Notes under the pieces: generated by a model
What the model was told of the DNA's origin: nothing
Databases searched by the model: none
The model's input: only the letters and a program-made list of their open reading frames with translations
Position numbers and translations under genes: made by a program
Part shown: positions 16,626-26,261 of the stretch, in pieces
How the letters are laid out: the number at the start of each line of letters is the position of its first letter
Numbering within the stretch: the stretch's first letter is position 1
Assembly: GCF_029953595.1 (NCBI RefSeq)
Contig: NZ_CP124535.1
Span: 1,706,001 to 1,770,000 of the forward strand
Source: Fuscovulum ytuae
GTDB lineage: Bacteria; Pseudomonadota; Alphaproteobacteria; Rhodobacterales; Rhodobacteraceae
Direction: 5' to 3'
Length of the DNA stretch: 64,000 nt

Positions 16626-17509
16626 GGCGCCGGAACGGCGACGCCCGGCCCGGAGTCAGAGCGGAGGTAATCGAAGAATTCGCTGTCCGGCTGCATGACG
16701 ATGGAGGAATTGCCCGGTTGCAGCGCCCGTTCATAGGATGTGAGCGAGCGTGTGAAGGCGAAGAATTCCGGATCGCGACCGAAAGCTTCGGCATAGATGC
16801 CGTTGCGTTCGGCATCTGCCTCGCCTCGGATGACATCGGCCTGACGGCGCGCGTCGGAGGTGAGTTCGACCACCGTCCGGTCGGCGGCGGCGCGGACGCG
16901 CTGCGCCGCTTCGCCACCGCGGGCGATTTCATCCGCAGCCTCGCGTTCCCGTTCGGCCCGCATCCGGGCGAAGGTCGCCTCGAGGTTCTGGTCGGGCAGG
17001 TCGGTGCGGGTGAGGCGCACGTCGATCACCTCGATCCCCAGGTTGGAAGCCTGGGCGCGGGCGATGTCGCGGATCTGGTTCATCAGTGCGGTGCGGTCTT
17101 CCGACAGGACGCGGTTCGAGTTGACCGAACCCAGAACCTGCTGGATCGCCGGGTTGATGATGCCTTCCAGACGCCGCAGCGCCTGCAATTCGCCGCCCAC
17201 ACCCACGGCCTCGCGGAATTCCACGAGATCGGTGATGCGCCAGCGGGCGAAGGCATCAACGACAAGGCGGCGGTCGTCCAGCATGGTGACTTCGACCGGG
17301 GTCGTGGGCAGGCCGAGGATGCGGCCGTCATAGCGCACCACTTCCTGAATGAGCGGGATCTTGAAGCCCAGACCGGGGTCTTCCTTCACCTGCTTGACCT
17401 GACCGAATTGCAGCACCAGTGCCTTTTCGCGTTCATCGACGATGAAGAGCGAAGACAGGACGGCCGCGCCGAGGATGGCTGCGATGGGAAGAAGGATCGC
17501 GCTTTTCAT
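16622..17509 (-). CDS. hflC: Membrane protease modulator HflC
   Basis: 295 residues. It forms with HflK the large SPFH-domain cage that encloses FtsH at the inner membrane. A single N-terminal transmembrane segment (AILLPIAAILGAAVLSSLFI) is followed by the Band-7/SPFH domain (FIVDEREKALVLQFGQVKQV) and a Glu/Arg/Ala-rich coiled coil (MRAEREREAADEIARGGEAA). Its start ATG shares one base with the hflK stop (TGATG). Confidence 0.95.
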   Translation of the reverse strand: MKSAILLPIAAILGAAVLSSLFIVDEREKALVLQFGQVKQVKEDPGLGFKIPLIQEVVRYDGRILGLPTTPVEVTMLDDRRLVVDAFARWRITDLVEFREAVGVGGELQALRRLEGIINPAIQQVLGSVNSNRVLSEDRTALMNQIRDIARAQASNLGIEVIDVRLTRTDLPDQNLEATFARMRAEREREAADEIARGGEAAQRVRAAADRTVVELTSDARRQADVIRGEADAERNGIYAEAFGRDPEFFAFTRSLTSYERALQPGNSSIVMQPDSEFFDYLRSDSGPGVAVPAP

Positions 17510-18708
17510 CAGTTGCTCGCTCCCGTCGCGGCGGCACCTTGGGCGGGGGCCATGCGGTTGAGTTCATTGAGCGGAAGGAAGGGCACGACGCCCTGACTGC
17601 CGCCTTCACCGTCGGCCACCCCGTCAAGGATAACCTTGTTCATGCCGCCAAAGACTTTTTCCATGGTTTCCAGATACATGCGGCGGCGGGTGACATCCGG
17701 CGCCTTCACATATTCTTCGTAGACCGACAGGAAGCGAGATGCTTCACCCTGTGCCACGTTGACGACCTGCGCGCGGTAGGCTTCGGCCTCTTCCAGCAGG
17801 CGGGCGGCTTCACCCCGTGCGCCGGCGGTGACGCGGTTGGCATAGGCATCCGCCTCGTTCTGGAGGCGTTCGCGTTCCTGCTGGGCGGCCTGCACCTCGC
17901 GGAAGGCGTCGATCACCTCGCGCGGCGGCGCGGCCCGCTGCAGGTTGACGCGGATCACGTTGATCCCGGCGTTATAGCTGTCGAGCGTGCCCTGAACCGC
18001 GGTTTGAAGATCGGAGGCGATGACGCCCCGGTCACGGTTGAGGATGGGCGAAAGTTCCGACCGGGCGATGATGTCGCGCATGGCCGATTCCGAAACGGCG
18101 CGGATCGTGTCATCGGGATCGGCAAGGTTGAAGAGGAAGGCCGCCGGATCGGAGACGTTCCAAACCACCTGAAAGCCGATATCGACGATGTTCTGGTCGC
18201 GCGTCAGCATCAGGCCATCGCCTATGCCGCCATCGCCCACGGCACCGATTTCGGTGGTGCGTTCGCCTGTCACCGACACGATCTCGGCCGAAATGATGGG
18301 CCAAGGCGCGAAGTTCAGACCCGGATTGCCGACGGCGGAAAATTCGCCGAGGAAGAGTTCGACAGAGCGTTCTTCCGGGCGGACCGTGTAGAAGGACATG
18401 AAGGCCCAGAGACCCACGGCTGCCAGCGCACCCAGCATGATACCCTGCTTGGTGATCATCGGGCCGCCGGGATCACGCCCGCCGCCGCCGCCGCCGCCAT
18501 TGAAACCGCCGCGATTCTTGCCGCCCATGAGGACGCGCAGCTGTTCCTGCCCCTTTTTCATGATCTCGTCGATCTCGGGGATCTGCGGGCCGCCTTCGCC
18601 CGGCCTGCGGTTGCCGTTGCGGCGATCATCGCCGCCCCGCCCGCCATTGTTCCGGTCGTCATCGCCGGGGCCGCCACCGCCGCCCCACGGACCTCCGCTT
18701 CCTGCCAT
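17509..18708 (-). CDS. hflK: FtsH protease activity modulator HflK
   Basis: 399 residues. The N-terminal 80 residues are Gly/Asp/Arg-rich and cytoplasmic (including a GGGGGGG run), then a transmembrane helix (GIMLGALAAVGLWAFMSFY), the SPFH domain starting at TVRPEERSVELFLGEF, and a coiled coil. It is the partner of HflC, with a one-base overlap. It starts 77 bp after the gor stop on the same strand, so hflK may have its own promoter or continue from rpiA-gor. Confidence 0.95.
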   Translation of the reverse strand: MAGSGGPWGGGGGPGDDDRNNGGRGGDDRRNGNRRPGEGGPQIPEIDEIMKKGQEQLRVLMGGKNRGGFNGGGGGGGRDPGGPMITKQGIMLGALAAVGLWAFMSFYTVRPEERSVELFLGEFSAVGNPGLNFAPWPIISAEIVSVTGERTTEIGAVGDGGIGDGLMLTRDQNIVDIGFQVVWNVSDPAAFLFNLADPDDTIRAVSESAMRDIIARSELSPILNRDRGVIASDLQTAVQGTLDSYNAGINVIRVNLQRAAPPREVIDAFREVQAAQQERERLQNEADAYANRVTAGARGEAARLLEEAEAYRAQVVNVAQGEASRFLSVYEEYVKAPDVTRRRMYLETMEKVFGGMNKVILDGVADGEGGSQGVVPFLPLNELNRMAPAQGAAATGASN

Positions 18709-18785
18709 TGATCGTACCCTTTTTCTTTCTGTCCGGCTTTAACTGTGCATGCGCGCGCCAAATTCAAGCGTAGAGGCTTGCGCGA

Positions 18786-20144
18786 CTATGTCCTTCGACT
18801 GGGCTTTCGCATCGTGACCAGTTCCTCGGAGAGCGTGGGATGGACGGCGACGGTGCGGTCGAAATCTTCTTTTGTGGCCCCCATGCGGATCGCGATGGCG
18901 GCGAGTTGAATGAATTCCCCAGCGTCAGGCGCGACGATGTGGCAGCCCAGAACCTTACGCGTGGCTTGGCTGACGATGAGTTTCATCAACACCCGATCCT
19001 GCCGTCCTGCGAAAAGCGTGCGCATGGGGCGAAAGGCGGCAGAGTAAACCTCGATCGGTTCGAGGTCGCGCGCGGCCTCTTCCGACAGGCCGACGCTGCC
19101 GAGTTCGGGCTGGGTGAAGATGGCGGAGGGGATCAGGTCGTGGTCGAACTTTGTCGGCACGCCCCGGAAAACGGTATCGGCGAAGGCATGGCCTTCCCGG
19201 ATGGCGACGGGGGTGAGGTTGACACGGTCTGTCACGTCGCCCACGGCGTAGATCGACGGGACAGCGGTTTGCGACCATTCATCCACGATGATCTGGCCGT
19301 TGCGGCCAAATTTCACGCCGAGGTCTTCAAGGCCGAGGCATGTGGAATTGGGCCTGCGACCCGTGGCGTAAAGGACGAGGTCGAATTCCCGTTCGCTGCC
19401 ATCGGTGGCGACGGCGCGGATGCCGGTTGCGGTCTTTTCCAGCCGCAGCACATCGGTGCCGCAATGGATGGCGATGCCGCGCGCCTGCATGGCATTGGCG
19501 ACATGGCCACGGGATTCATCGTCAAAGCCCCGCAGGATCTGCGCGCCGCGGTAATATTGCGCGACCTCGACCCCCAGCCCATGCAGGATGCAGGCGAATT
19601 CCGACGCGATATAGCCGCCGCCCACCACCAGCGCCCGCTTGGGCAGGCTGTCGAGGTGGAAGATGTCGTTGGAGGTGATGGCCAGTTCCTTGCCCGGGAT
19701 ATCCGGGACAAAGGGCCAGCCGCCTGTCGCGATCAAGATGTGTTTGGTGGTGATCGTATCGCCCGTGGCAAGGCGGACGGTATGGGGGTCAATGACGGTG
19801 GCGCGGGTGTCGTGGATGGTGACGCCTGCGTTCAAAAGGGTGGAGCGATAGGCGTTTTCAAGGCGGTCCAGTTCTGCCTCAAGCGAGGTGCGGAAGCGCG
19901 GCCAATCGAAGCCTTCGGATTTCACCCGCCAGCCATAGGCATTCGCGTCTTCCACCATTTCGGGGAAGGCGGAGGCGAAGACCATCAGTTTCTTGGGCAC
20001 GCAGCCCCGGATGACGCAGGTGCCGCCCATGCGGCTTTCTTCGGCCAGCATGACGCGGGCACCGCCTTCGGCAGCGGCAATGCGGGCGGCACGCACGCCG
20101 CCCGAGCCGCCGCCAATGACGAAAAGATCGGTGTCGAAACTCAT
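18786..20144 (-). CDS. gor: Glutathione-disulfide reductase
   Basis: 452 residues. This FAD-dependent enzyme reduces GSSG with NADPH. Visible are the FAD GxGxxG motif (VIGGGSGGVRAARIAAAEGG), the redox-active disulfide Cys43/Cys48 in GGTCVIRGCVPKK, a second Rossmann motif (ALVVGGGYIASEFACILHG), and the C-terminal HPTLSEEL block with the catalytic His. The start ATG overlaps the rpiA stop by four bases. Coupling with rpiA links the pentose phosphate pathway (NADPH supply) to glutathione reduction (inference). Confidence 0.95.
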   Translation of the reverse strand: MSFDTDLFVIGGGSGGVRAARIAAAEGGARVMLAEESRMGGTCVIRGCVPKKLMVFASAFPEMVEDANAYGWRVKSEGFDWPRFRTSLEAELDRLENAYRSTLLNAGVTIHDTRATVIDPHTVRLATGDTITTKHILIATGGWPFVPDIPGKELAITSNDIFHLDSLPKRALVVGGGYIASEFACILHGLGVEVAQYYRGAQILRGFDDESRGHVANAMQARGIAIHCGTDVLRLEKTATGIRAVATDGSEREFDLVLYATGRRPNSTCLGLEDLGVKFGRNGQIIVDEWSQTAVPSIYAVGDVTDRVNLTPVAIREGHAFADTVFRGVPTKFDHDLIPSAIFTQPELGSVGLSEEAARDLEPIEVYSAAFRPMRTLFAGRQDRVLMKLIVSQATRKVLGCHIVAPDAGEFIQLAAIAIRMGATKEDFDRTVAVHPTLSEELVTMRKPSRRT

Positions 20145-20926
20145 TCCATATCCGCGAAGATGTTGTCGGAGGGGACGAATTCGACGAAATCCTCGCCCTC
20201 GGTGCCTTGATTGATGTCGCGCACGGTGACGCGGCCATCGCCATGGCCGATCACCACGATATCGCAGATGTCGATGAAAAGGCCGTTTTCCACCACGCCG
20301 GGGATCTGGTTCAGCACGAGCGCCAATTGGCGCGGGTTGCCGATGCGCTTGAGGTGCAGGTCGATGATGTAATTCGCCTCATCCGTCACAAGCGGGCGAT
20401 CGCCGTTCATGCGCAGCGTGCAATCGCGGTTGAGAACGTCAAGCGAGACCAGCGTTTCTTCGATCAGGGCCTTGGTCGTTTGCCAGCCGAAGGGAATCAC
20501 CTCCACCGGCAGGGGGAAGGCCCCCAGCTGGCTGACCTCTTTCGCGGCATCGGCGATGACGATCATCTGGTCCGAGGCGGTGGCGACGATCTTTTCCTGC
20601 AAGAGCGCCGCGCCACCGCCCTTGATAAGGGCGAGTTGGGGGTCGAATTCATCCGCGCCGTCGATGGTGAGGTCGAGCCATTTGGCATCATCAAGCGAGG
20701 TGACGGGAATGCCGAGCGAGGCGGCGAGTTCGGCGGTGCGGGTGGAGGTGGGCACGCCCACCACACGCAGGCCCTCTTCGCGGATGCGTTCGGCAAGGCA
20801 GCGCACCATCCATGCAGCCGTCGATCCGGTGCCGAGGCCCAGCTTCATGCCATCCTCGACGAATTCTGTGGCACGCTTTGCGGCCACGAATTTCGCCTTG
20901 TCGATAGGGGACAGCTCTGCGGGCAT
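20141..20926 (-). CDS. rpiA: Ribose-5-phosphate isomerase A
   Basis: 261 residues. It interconverts ribose 5-phosphate and ribulose 5-phosphate. The conserved motifs GLGTGSTAAW, TIDGADE and LIKGGGAALLQEKI are present. It is longer than the 219-residue E. coli enzyme by a C-terminal extension (about residues 232-261, DGRVTVRDINQGTEGEDFVE) common in Rhodobacterales. It is the first gene of the rpiA-gor pair, with a GGAG ribosome site before the ATG. Confidence 0.95.
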   Translation of the reverse strand: MPAELSPIDKAKFVAAKRATEFVEDGMKLGLGTGSTAAWMVRCLAERIREEGLRVVGVPTSTRTAELAASLGIPVTSLDDAKWLDLTIDGADEFDPQLALIKGGGAALLQEKIVATASDQMIVIADAAKEVSQLGAFPLPVEVIPFGWQTTKALIEETLVSLDVLNRDCTLRMNGDRPLVTDEANYIIDLHLKRIGNPRQLALVLNQIPGVVENGLFIDICDIVVIGHGDGRVTVRDINQGTEGEDFVEFVPSDNIFADME

Positions 20927-21016
20927 GGGGCAACTCCTTCACGGCTTGCCCTTGCTTATAGGCAAAGCGGACGGGGCGCGTAAGGGCGAATTGCCGCCCC
21001 CGGCCCCGCGAAAGGA

Positions 21017-21568
21017 TCAATCCGTGGGGGGCGCGGTGGGAAGGGCGCGGGTGATTTCGGCGAGGCTGGCCTGCCCGTCGGCATCGGTGTCAAAGGCGGC
21101 GACGGCGCGCAAAAGCGCCTCATCGAGCGGGCGGGAGGCGCGGGCGACCGCTGCCTCGGCATGGGTGGCGAGTTCGGCGGGGGACAGGGCACCATCGGCA
21201 TCGGTATCGGCGGCGGCAAGGTCGCGCATCAGGCGGGCGCGGGCCGGGGGCGAAAGGACCGCCGCGCGGGCGGTGATTTCGGGCGTGGTCAGGGTGCCAT
21301 TGGCATCAAGGTCGGATTCGTGGAACGGCCGAAGGGCGCGGGTGCGGAAAAAGGCACGATCCAACGCGATGGCGGTTTCGATGGCATCAGGGGTGATGGC
21401 CCCGCCCCTGCCATGGCCATGGATCAGGTCGGCGGCCAGATCGGCAAAGCGATCGGGGCGGGCAAGGATGACCTCGGCCACATCGGGGGAAAGGGTGGCG
21501 GGCAACGGGGCCACCTGCTGCGCGACGGCTGGCAGCGGAAGAAGGGACAGGAGGAAAAGGGCGCGCAT
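21017..21568 (-). CDS. Exported EF-hand calcium-binding protein
   Basis: 183 residues. There is a signal peptide (MRALFLLSLLPLPAVAQQ, cleavage near residue 16). Three EF-hand loops of the DxDxDG type are visible: SDLDANGTLTTPEI, ADTDADGALSPAEL and FDTDADGQASLAEI; a fourth, degenerate hand lies near the N-terminus. It probably binds calcium in the periplasm; the specific role is unknown. It lies alone between rpiA (same strand) and the divergent GST gene. Confidence 0.85.
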   Translation of the reverse strand: MRALFLLSLLPLPAVAQQVAPLPATLSPDVAEVILARPDRFADLAADLIHGHGRGGAITPDAIETAIALDRAFFRTRALRPFHESDLDANGTLTTPEITARAAVLSPPARARLMRDLAAADTDADGALSPAELATHAEAAVARASRPLDEALLRAVAAFDTDADGQASLAEITRALPTAPPTD

Positions 21569-21735
21569 GACGACTCCGTTCTAGAGGTTCACGGGGCGCA
21601 GGATGGGCCCTCCGGGTTAACGGTCGGTGAAAATCGCTGGGGTGCCGTGCGGAATATGGTTTCGAGATGTCGCTTTCCGCAGCATGTGCGACTATGCCCC
21701 GGCGCATTGTGGCGCGGCGTTCAGGGGAGTGGCGG

Positions 21736-22392
21736 ATGTACAGGCTGTTTGGCGTTCAGGATTTCGCGAATCTGGCGGTGCATGTGGCGCTGGAAGAGGC
21801 GGGCGTGCCTTATGAGGCGGTCTTTCTGGATGCGGATAAGGGTGAACTGAGATCGACAGACCATCTGGCGCGGCAGCCGATGGGCCTTGTGCCTGCGCTG
21901 GAAACGCCGGAGGGGCCGGTTTTTGAAACCGGGGCCTGTCTGCTTTACTTGGGCGAACGGCATGGGCTGGCCCCCGCCCCCGGCGCGGCGGAGCGGGGGG
22001 CGTTCCTGTCATGGTTCGTCTTCGTCAATAACGGGCTGCATACGGCGGTGATGGACCTGATCCACCCCTATCGGGTGAGCGAGGACCATGCCCGCATCGT
22101 GGCCGAGGCCGCGCGGGCGCGGCTTTTGGAGCGGATGGCGGCGCTGGAGGCGGTTGCGCAAACGCGCCCAAGCTGGCTGTCGGCGGATCGGCCCGGCGTT
22201 CTGGGGATTTACATTTCCATGCTGTTGCGATGGATGCAGGCCTTTCCGTGGGCCGGCGATCTTGCCATTTCCGCACAGGACTTTCCCGCGCTGCTGGCCA
22301 TAGCGCAGGCTTGCGAGGCACGGCCCGCGGCGCAGCGCGCAGGCGCGGCGAATGGCTTGAGCGGGCCTTTCTTCAGCGATCCGGAGGTCTGA
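21736..22392 (+). CDS. Glutathione S-transferase family protein
   Basis: 218 residues. N-terminal thioredoxin-like domain (MYRLFGVQDFANLAVHVALE, with the cis-Pro in GLVPALE and the FETGACLLYLGER motif), then an all-helical C-terminal domain. It resembles GstA-type proteins acting in glutathione conjugation or reduction; substrate not visible. The ATG at 21736 gives the family N-terminus; the frame is open 69 bases further upstream. It is followed after six bases by sdaA, so the two are probably cotranscribed. Confidence 0.85.
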   Translation: MYRLFGVQDFANLAVHVALEEAGVPYEAVFLDADKGELRSTDHLARQPMGLVPALETPEGPVFETGACLLYLGERHGLAPAPGAAERGAFLSWFVFVNNGLHTAVMDLIHPYRVSEDHARIVAEAARARLLERMAALEAVAQTRPSWLSADRPGVLGIYISMLLRWMQAFPWAGDLAISAQDFPALLAIAQACEARPAAQRAGAANGLSGPFFSDPEV

Positions 22393-22398
22393 ACCCCC

Positions 22399-23778
22399 AT
22401 GTTCCTTTCCGTCTTCGACATGTTCAAGGTGGGGGTCGGCCCCTCCTCCAGCCACACGATGGGGCCGATGGTGGCGGGGGCGCGGTTTCTGGACAAGATG
22501 CGCGCTTCGCCCTTTCATTTCCGAGGGTTGCGCGCGTCCTTGCATGGGTCGCTGGCCTTTACCGGGGTGGGCCATGCGACGGATCGGGCGACGATCCTTG
22601 GGCTGGCGGGGTTTGAGCCCGCGACTTACGATGCCGCAAAGGCCGAGGCGGTGCTGGACGATATCAAGGCCCGCAAGGTGATCGAGGTGCCGGGTCTGGG
22701 CGAGATGGCCTTTGATCCGGGGCGTGATCTGGTTTTCGACTATGGCCCGGCCCTGCCCGGCCATGCCAATGGCATGATCCTGAAGGCGACAGACGCGCAG
22801 GGCGATGTGATCATGGAAGAGACCTATTATTCGATCGGCGGCGGGTTCGTTCTGACGGCGGCGGAACTGGACGAGGCAGGCGGGGCCAAGGCCAAGGCGC
22901 GGGCGGATGTGCCCTATCCGTTTGAAAAGGCCGATGAGATGCTGGCAATGGCCAAGGCATCGGGCCTTTCCATCGCGCAGATGAAGCGGGCGAATGAGTT
23001 GAAGTTCCGCTCGGCCACCGATCTGGACAAGGGGATGGAACGCATCTGGCAGGTGATGAACGATTGCATCACACGGGGCATGGCGGGCGAAGGCATCCTG
23101 CCCGGTGGCCTGAAGGTGCGGCGTCGGGCAAAGGGCATCCATGATGCGCTGATGGCGGAGCGGGGGCTGAACATGACGCCGCCGCATACGATCAATGACT
23201 GGATGTCGCTTTATGCGATGGCGGTGAATGAGGAAAACGCGGCGGGCGGGCAGGTGGTGACCGCCCCCACCAATGGCGCGGCAGGCGTGGTGCCTGCGGT
23301 GATCCGCTATTGGCTGGATCATGTGCCGGGGGCCTCGGCCAGCCGGGTGGGGGAGTTTCTGCTGACGGCGGCGGCGGTGGGCGGGCTGGTCAAGCACAAC
23401 GCATCGATCAGCGGAGCGGAATGCGGCTGTCAGGCCGAAGTGGGTTCGGCGGCGGCGATGGCAGCGGCGGGGCTGTGCGCCGTTCTGGGCGGAACGCCCG
23501 AGCAGGTGGAGAACGCCGCCGAGATCGCGCTGGAACATCATCTGGGCATGACTTGCGACCCGGTGAAGGGTTTGGTGCAGGTGCCCTGCATCGAACGAAA
23601 CGGGCTGGGCGCGATCAAGGCGGTATCGGCAGCGTCCTTGGCGCTGCGCGGGGATGGCATCCATCTGGTGAGCCTTGACGTCTGCATCGAAACGATGCGC
23701 CAGACGGGGCGGGACATGCACGAGAAATACAAGGAAACCAGCCTTGGCGGGCTGGCCGTGAATGTGCCGAATTGCTGA
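22399..23778 (+). CDS. sdaA: L-serine ammonia-lyase (iron-sulfur dehydratase)
   Basis: 459 residues, a single-chain type II enzyme that converts L-serine to pyruvate and ammonia. The N-terminal beta domain has [16 protein letters not shown]. The catalytic alpha domain has [34 protein letters not shown] and PCIERN, supplying cysteines for a [4Fe-4S] cluster. The protein ends in Cys459 (NVPNC), matching the C-terminal Cys that inserts into the active site and ligates the cluster in the Legionella enzyme. It is six bases after the GST gene. Confidence 0.94.
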   Translation: MFLSVFDMFKVGVGPSSSHTMGPMVAGARFLDKMRASPFHFRGLRASLHGSLAFTGVGHATDRATILGLAGFEPATYDAAKAEAVLDDIKARKVIEVPGLGEMAFDPGRDLVFDYGPALPGHANGMILKATDAQGDVIMEETYYSIGGGFVLTAAELDEAGGAKAKARADVPYPFEKADEMLAMAKASGLSIAQMKRANELKFRSATDLDKGMERIWQVMNDCITRGMAGEGILPGGLKVRRRAKGIHDALMAERGLNMTPPHTINDWMSLYAMAVNEENAAGGQVVTAPTNGAAGVVPAVIRYWLDHVPGASASRVGEFLLTAAAVGGLVKHNASISGAECGCQAEVGSAAAMAAAGLCAVLGGTPEQVENAAEIALEHHLGMTCDPVKGLVQVPCIERNGLGAIKAVSAASLALRGDGIHLVSLDVCIETMRQTGRDMHEKYKETSLGGLAVNVPNC

Positions 23779-23784
23779 GGCGGA

Positions 23785-24411
23785 TCAGCTGCGGGTGCGC
23801 AGATAGCCCTTTGCGGCCACGCGTTCGTAAAGCTTGAACTCCGCCGCATGGGCCTTCTTGAAGCGTTTGAGAAGGGCTGCGGGAAGATCGAACGTCTCGC
23901 CCTCTGGCAGCGGCGAGACGTTGCGGGATTCAAGTGAGAGCGGCGCATCGAGGCGGCCTTGGAGAAAGGCCACCAAAAGATCGAGTTGCGCGTAATCGAA
24001 GACATGGGTGACCGGGGGGCCATCATCGAGAAAGCCGAGAAAGCGGTCCTGCCGTCCGACGGCGGCGAAGGGCGGCTGGGGGTCGGCGAGACGCGCCTCG
24101 ACGAATTCGGCGAAGGTCAGGCCATGGGTGGAATTCTGATGGCCGATCAGTGCCTCGCGCTGGCGATAGCGGAACCAGCTTTGCATTTGTTCCATAGGCT
24201 CGCGCATCACGGCGCAGGTTTCCGGCGCGTATCCCAGCGTTTCCGCCAGAAAGGGCGCCCAGCGGCGGGCATAGGTGGCGGCGTTCATATGCGGGAACTG
24301 GCGCGCGGTTTCGGGGGTTTCGGCATAGGGGCCAAGCATGGCCCTGATCGCCTGCGAGGCCGCCTTGGGCGTTGCGAGAAAGACAAGTCGAGCCGTCGGC
24401 AGAACCAGCAC
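23785..24411 (-). CDS. Sulfotransferase-like P-loop protein
   Basis: 208 residues. The N-terminal VFLATPKAASQAIRAMLGP matches the 5'-phosphosulfate-binding loop of sulfotransferase family 2, and the later CAVMREPMEQMQSWFRYRQR resembles the 3'-phosphate-binding region (xxREPxxxxxSxxRY). This Rhodobacterales group is sometimes misnamed gamma-glutamyl kinase in databases. The acceptor is unknown. It converges on sdaA with a six-base gap and is divergent from the DMT transporter gene. Confidence 0.7.
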   Translation of the reverse strand: MLVLPTARLVFLATPKAASQAIRAMLGPYAETPETARQFPHMNAATYARRWAPFLAETLGYAPETCAVMREPMEQMQSWFRYRQREALIGHQNSTHGLTFAEFVEARLADPQPPFAAVGRQDRFLGFLDDGPPVTHVFDYAQLDLLVAFLQGRLDAPLSLESRNVSPLPEGETFDLPAALLKRFKKAHAAEFKLYERVAAKGYLRTRS

Positions 24412-24536
24412 ACCACACCTCCGTTACACACGGGTCAATGATTGCGGGTGTAAGGGCCGAAGGGCAAGGGGGGATGCGCCACGGCATGTCGCTTTTGCGA
24501 TGGACGAGGCCGGGGCGCCCGGATAGCCACGGGGGC

Positions 24537-25478
24537 ATGAGCCGACAGCCTGACCGCATCTTTCCCGGCATCGTTCTGATGCTTGCCTTCTGTGCGCTTG
24601 CGCCTTTGCTTGACGTATCGTCCAAGCTGGCGGCGGAAAACGGCATTCCGGTGGGCCAGATCACCACAGCGCGGTTCGTGGTGCAGGGGGCCTTGATGCT
24701 GCCTGTGGTGCTGTGGATGGGGCTGGCTTGGGGCGTGTCGGCGCGGGTCTTGGGCTTTGTCTTTCTGCGGGCGGTGTTCCTGATCCTGTCCACGTTCTCT
24801 TTCGTGTCGGGGATCGCGGTGATGCCGGTGGCCGATGCGCTGGCCATCGCTTTTGTAGAGCCGTTTGTGCTGCTGATCCTTGGTCGGCTTATCTTTGGCG
24901 ATGAGGTGGGGCCGCGCCGGATCGCGGCGAGTGCGGTGGGCTTTGGCGGGGCGCTTTTGGTGATCCAGCCTTCGATCGCCGCATTTGGCTATGTGGCGCT
25001 GTGGCCTTTGGGGACGGCGTTCTTCTTTGCCTTCTACATGCTGGTGACGCGGGCCATGTCGGCCTACATGCACCCCGTCACGATGCAGATGCATACCTCG
25101 CTGGCCGGGGCGGCGATCTGCGTGCCGCTGATGCTGATGTTTGATGGCACGGGCTGGGCGCAGTTGGACCCGGTGATGCCTGCGGGGCTGAATTGGCTGT
25201 GGCTGTTCGGCGTGGGGTTCTGGGCGGGCGTCAGCCATATGTGCATGACCTATGCGCTGAAATTCGCGCCATCGGCCACGCTGGCCCCGCTGCACTATTC
25301 CGAAATCGTGGCGGCGGTGGCGCTGGGCTATCTTATCTTTGGCGACTTCCCCAACCCAATGACCTGGGCCGGGATTGCGGTGATCGTGTCGTCAGGCCTT
25401 TATGTCATCCACCGGGAACGGATCAGCGCGAAGGCGAAGCGGGCGGCGGCTGCCAGCCTTCCCCCAGAAGCGATCTGA
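24537..25478 (+). CDS. DMT-superfamily (EamA) transporter
   Basis: 313 residues with ten hydrophobic helices in two EamA repeats (about residues 11-140 and 155-295). It is a likely inner-membrane exporter of a small metabolite or amino acid. The second repeat ends YLIFGDFPNPMTWAGIAVIV, typical of the family. The start ATG 24537 is chosen because the first helix follows; upstream in-frame ATGs would add a hydrophilic leader without similarity. The last 56 bases overlap the convergent thiamine pyrophosphokinase gene. Confidence 0.85.
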   Translation: MSRQPDRIFPGIVLMLAFCALAPLLDVSSKLAAENGIPVGQITTARFVVQGALMLPVVLWMGLAWGVSARVLGFVFLRAVFLILSTFSFVSGIAVMPVADALAIAFVEPFVLLILGRLIFGDEVGPRRIAASAVGFGGALLVIQPSIAAFGYVALWPLGTAFFFAFYMLVTRAMSAYMHPVTMQMHTSLAGAAICVPLMLMFDGTGWAQLDPVMPAGLNWLWLFGVGFWAGVSHMCMTYALKFAPSATLAPLHYSEIVAAVALGYLIFGDFPNPMTWAGIAVIVSSGLYVIHRERISAKAKRAAAASLPPEAI

Positions 25479-26121
25479 GCGCGGCATCGAGGCGCGCGCG
25501 CGGCAGGATGACCAGCAAGCCGGGGCTGTCGACCTCAAGCCGCACCTCACGCGCCGAGACACGGTTGGACGTGCCGATCATCCCATCGGGGGCAAGCGTC
25601 AACCCGTCGATGGGCCAGTCAAGGCCCGTGCTGCGTCCCGTGACGCGCGCCATGGGGAAAAGCGACAGGCGATCCCCCGGTAGAAGGCGAAGGCTGATCT
25701 GCGGCGGGCAGTGAAAGACCACGTCGCGCGGACCAAGGACGAGGCAGCGCCGATCCGCATGGCGGACAAGGGTGTTGAAGACCGCAAGCCCATGGTCGAT
25801 CCGCGCCCCAGTGAAGCCCAGCGCCAGCGTGAAGGGGGCCGAGACGGAGCGCAGCACCTTGTCGAAATCGGTCGTCGCTTGTTCCGCGATGGGGAAAAGG
25901 CGGTTGGGGCCAAGGGCCGCGCGGGCGGCATCGGAAATCGAATCGAAATCACCGATCACAGCCTTGGGGATATGGCCTGCGGCAAGGGCCCGGTCCGCCC
26001 CGCCATCGGCGGCGACCAACTGGGGCGCATAAGACAGGGCCAAACGGAACGCCGCCCGCGACACAGGCGCACCGCCAACCAGTGTGACCCCATCGAACGA
26101 TTGAACAATGGGGGGATTCAT
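25423..26121 (-). CDS. thiN: Thiamine pyrophosphokinase
   Basis: 232 residues. It transfers pyrophosphate from ATP to thiamine. The family motifs are ADGGADRALAAG, AVIGDFDSIS, TTDFDK and GARIDHGLAVFNTL. The start at 26121 (MNPPIVQSFDG) fits family N-termini; an ATG at 26175 is possible but adds a segment without similarity. Its 3' end overlaps the DMT gene on the other strand. Confidence 0.88.
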   Translation of the reverse strand: MNPPIVQSFDGVTLVGGAPVSRAAFRLALSYAPQLVAADGGADRALAAGHIPKAVIGDFDSISDAARAALGPNRLFPIAEQATTDFDKVLRSVSAPFTLALGFTGARIDHGLAVFNTLVRHADRRCLVLGPRDVVFHCPPQISLRLLPGDRLSLFPMARVTGRSTGLDWPIDGLTLAPDGMIGTSNRVSAREVRLEVDSPGLLVILPRARLDAALRSLLGEGWQPPPASPSR

Positions 26122-26261
26122 GGCGATACTGTCTTTCGAATTGAGGCAAGTCGAGCGTTCGTGGGCCATAATCAATCCTTCAAATTACCGCCATCTGTCC
26201 ATCAAAAGGAACAGGAAGACGGTAGATTGAACGGACCGAACCTGGGCAAAGCGAGCATCCG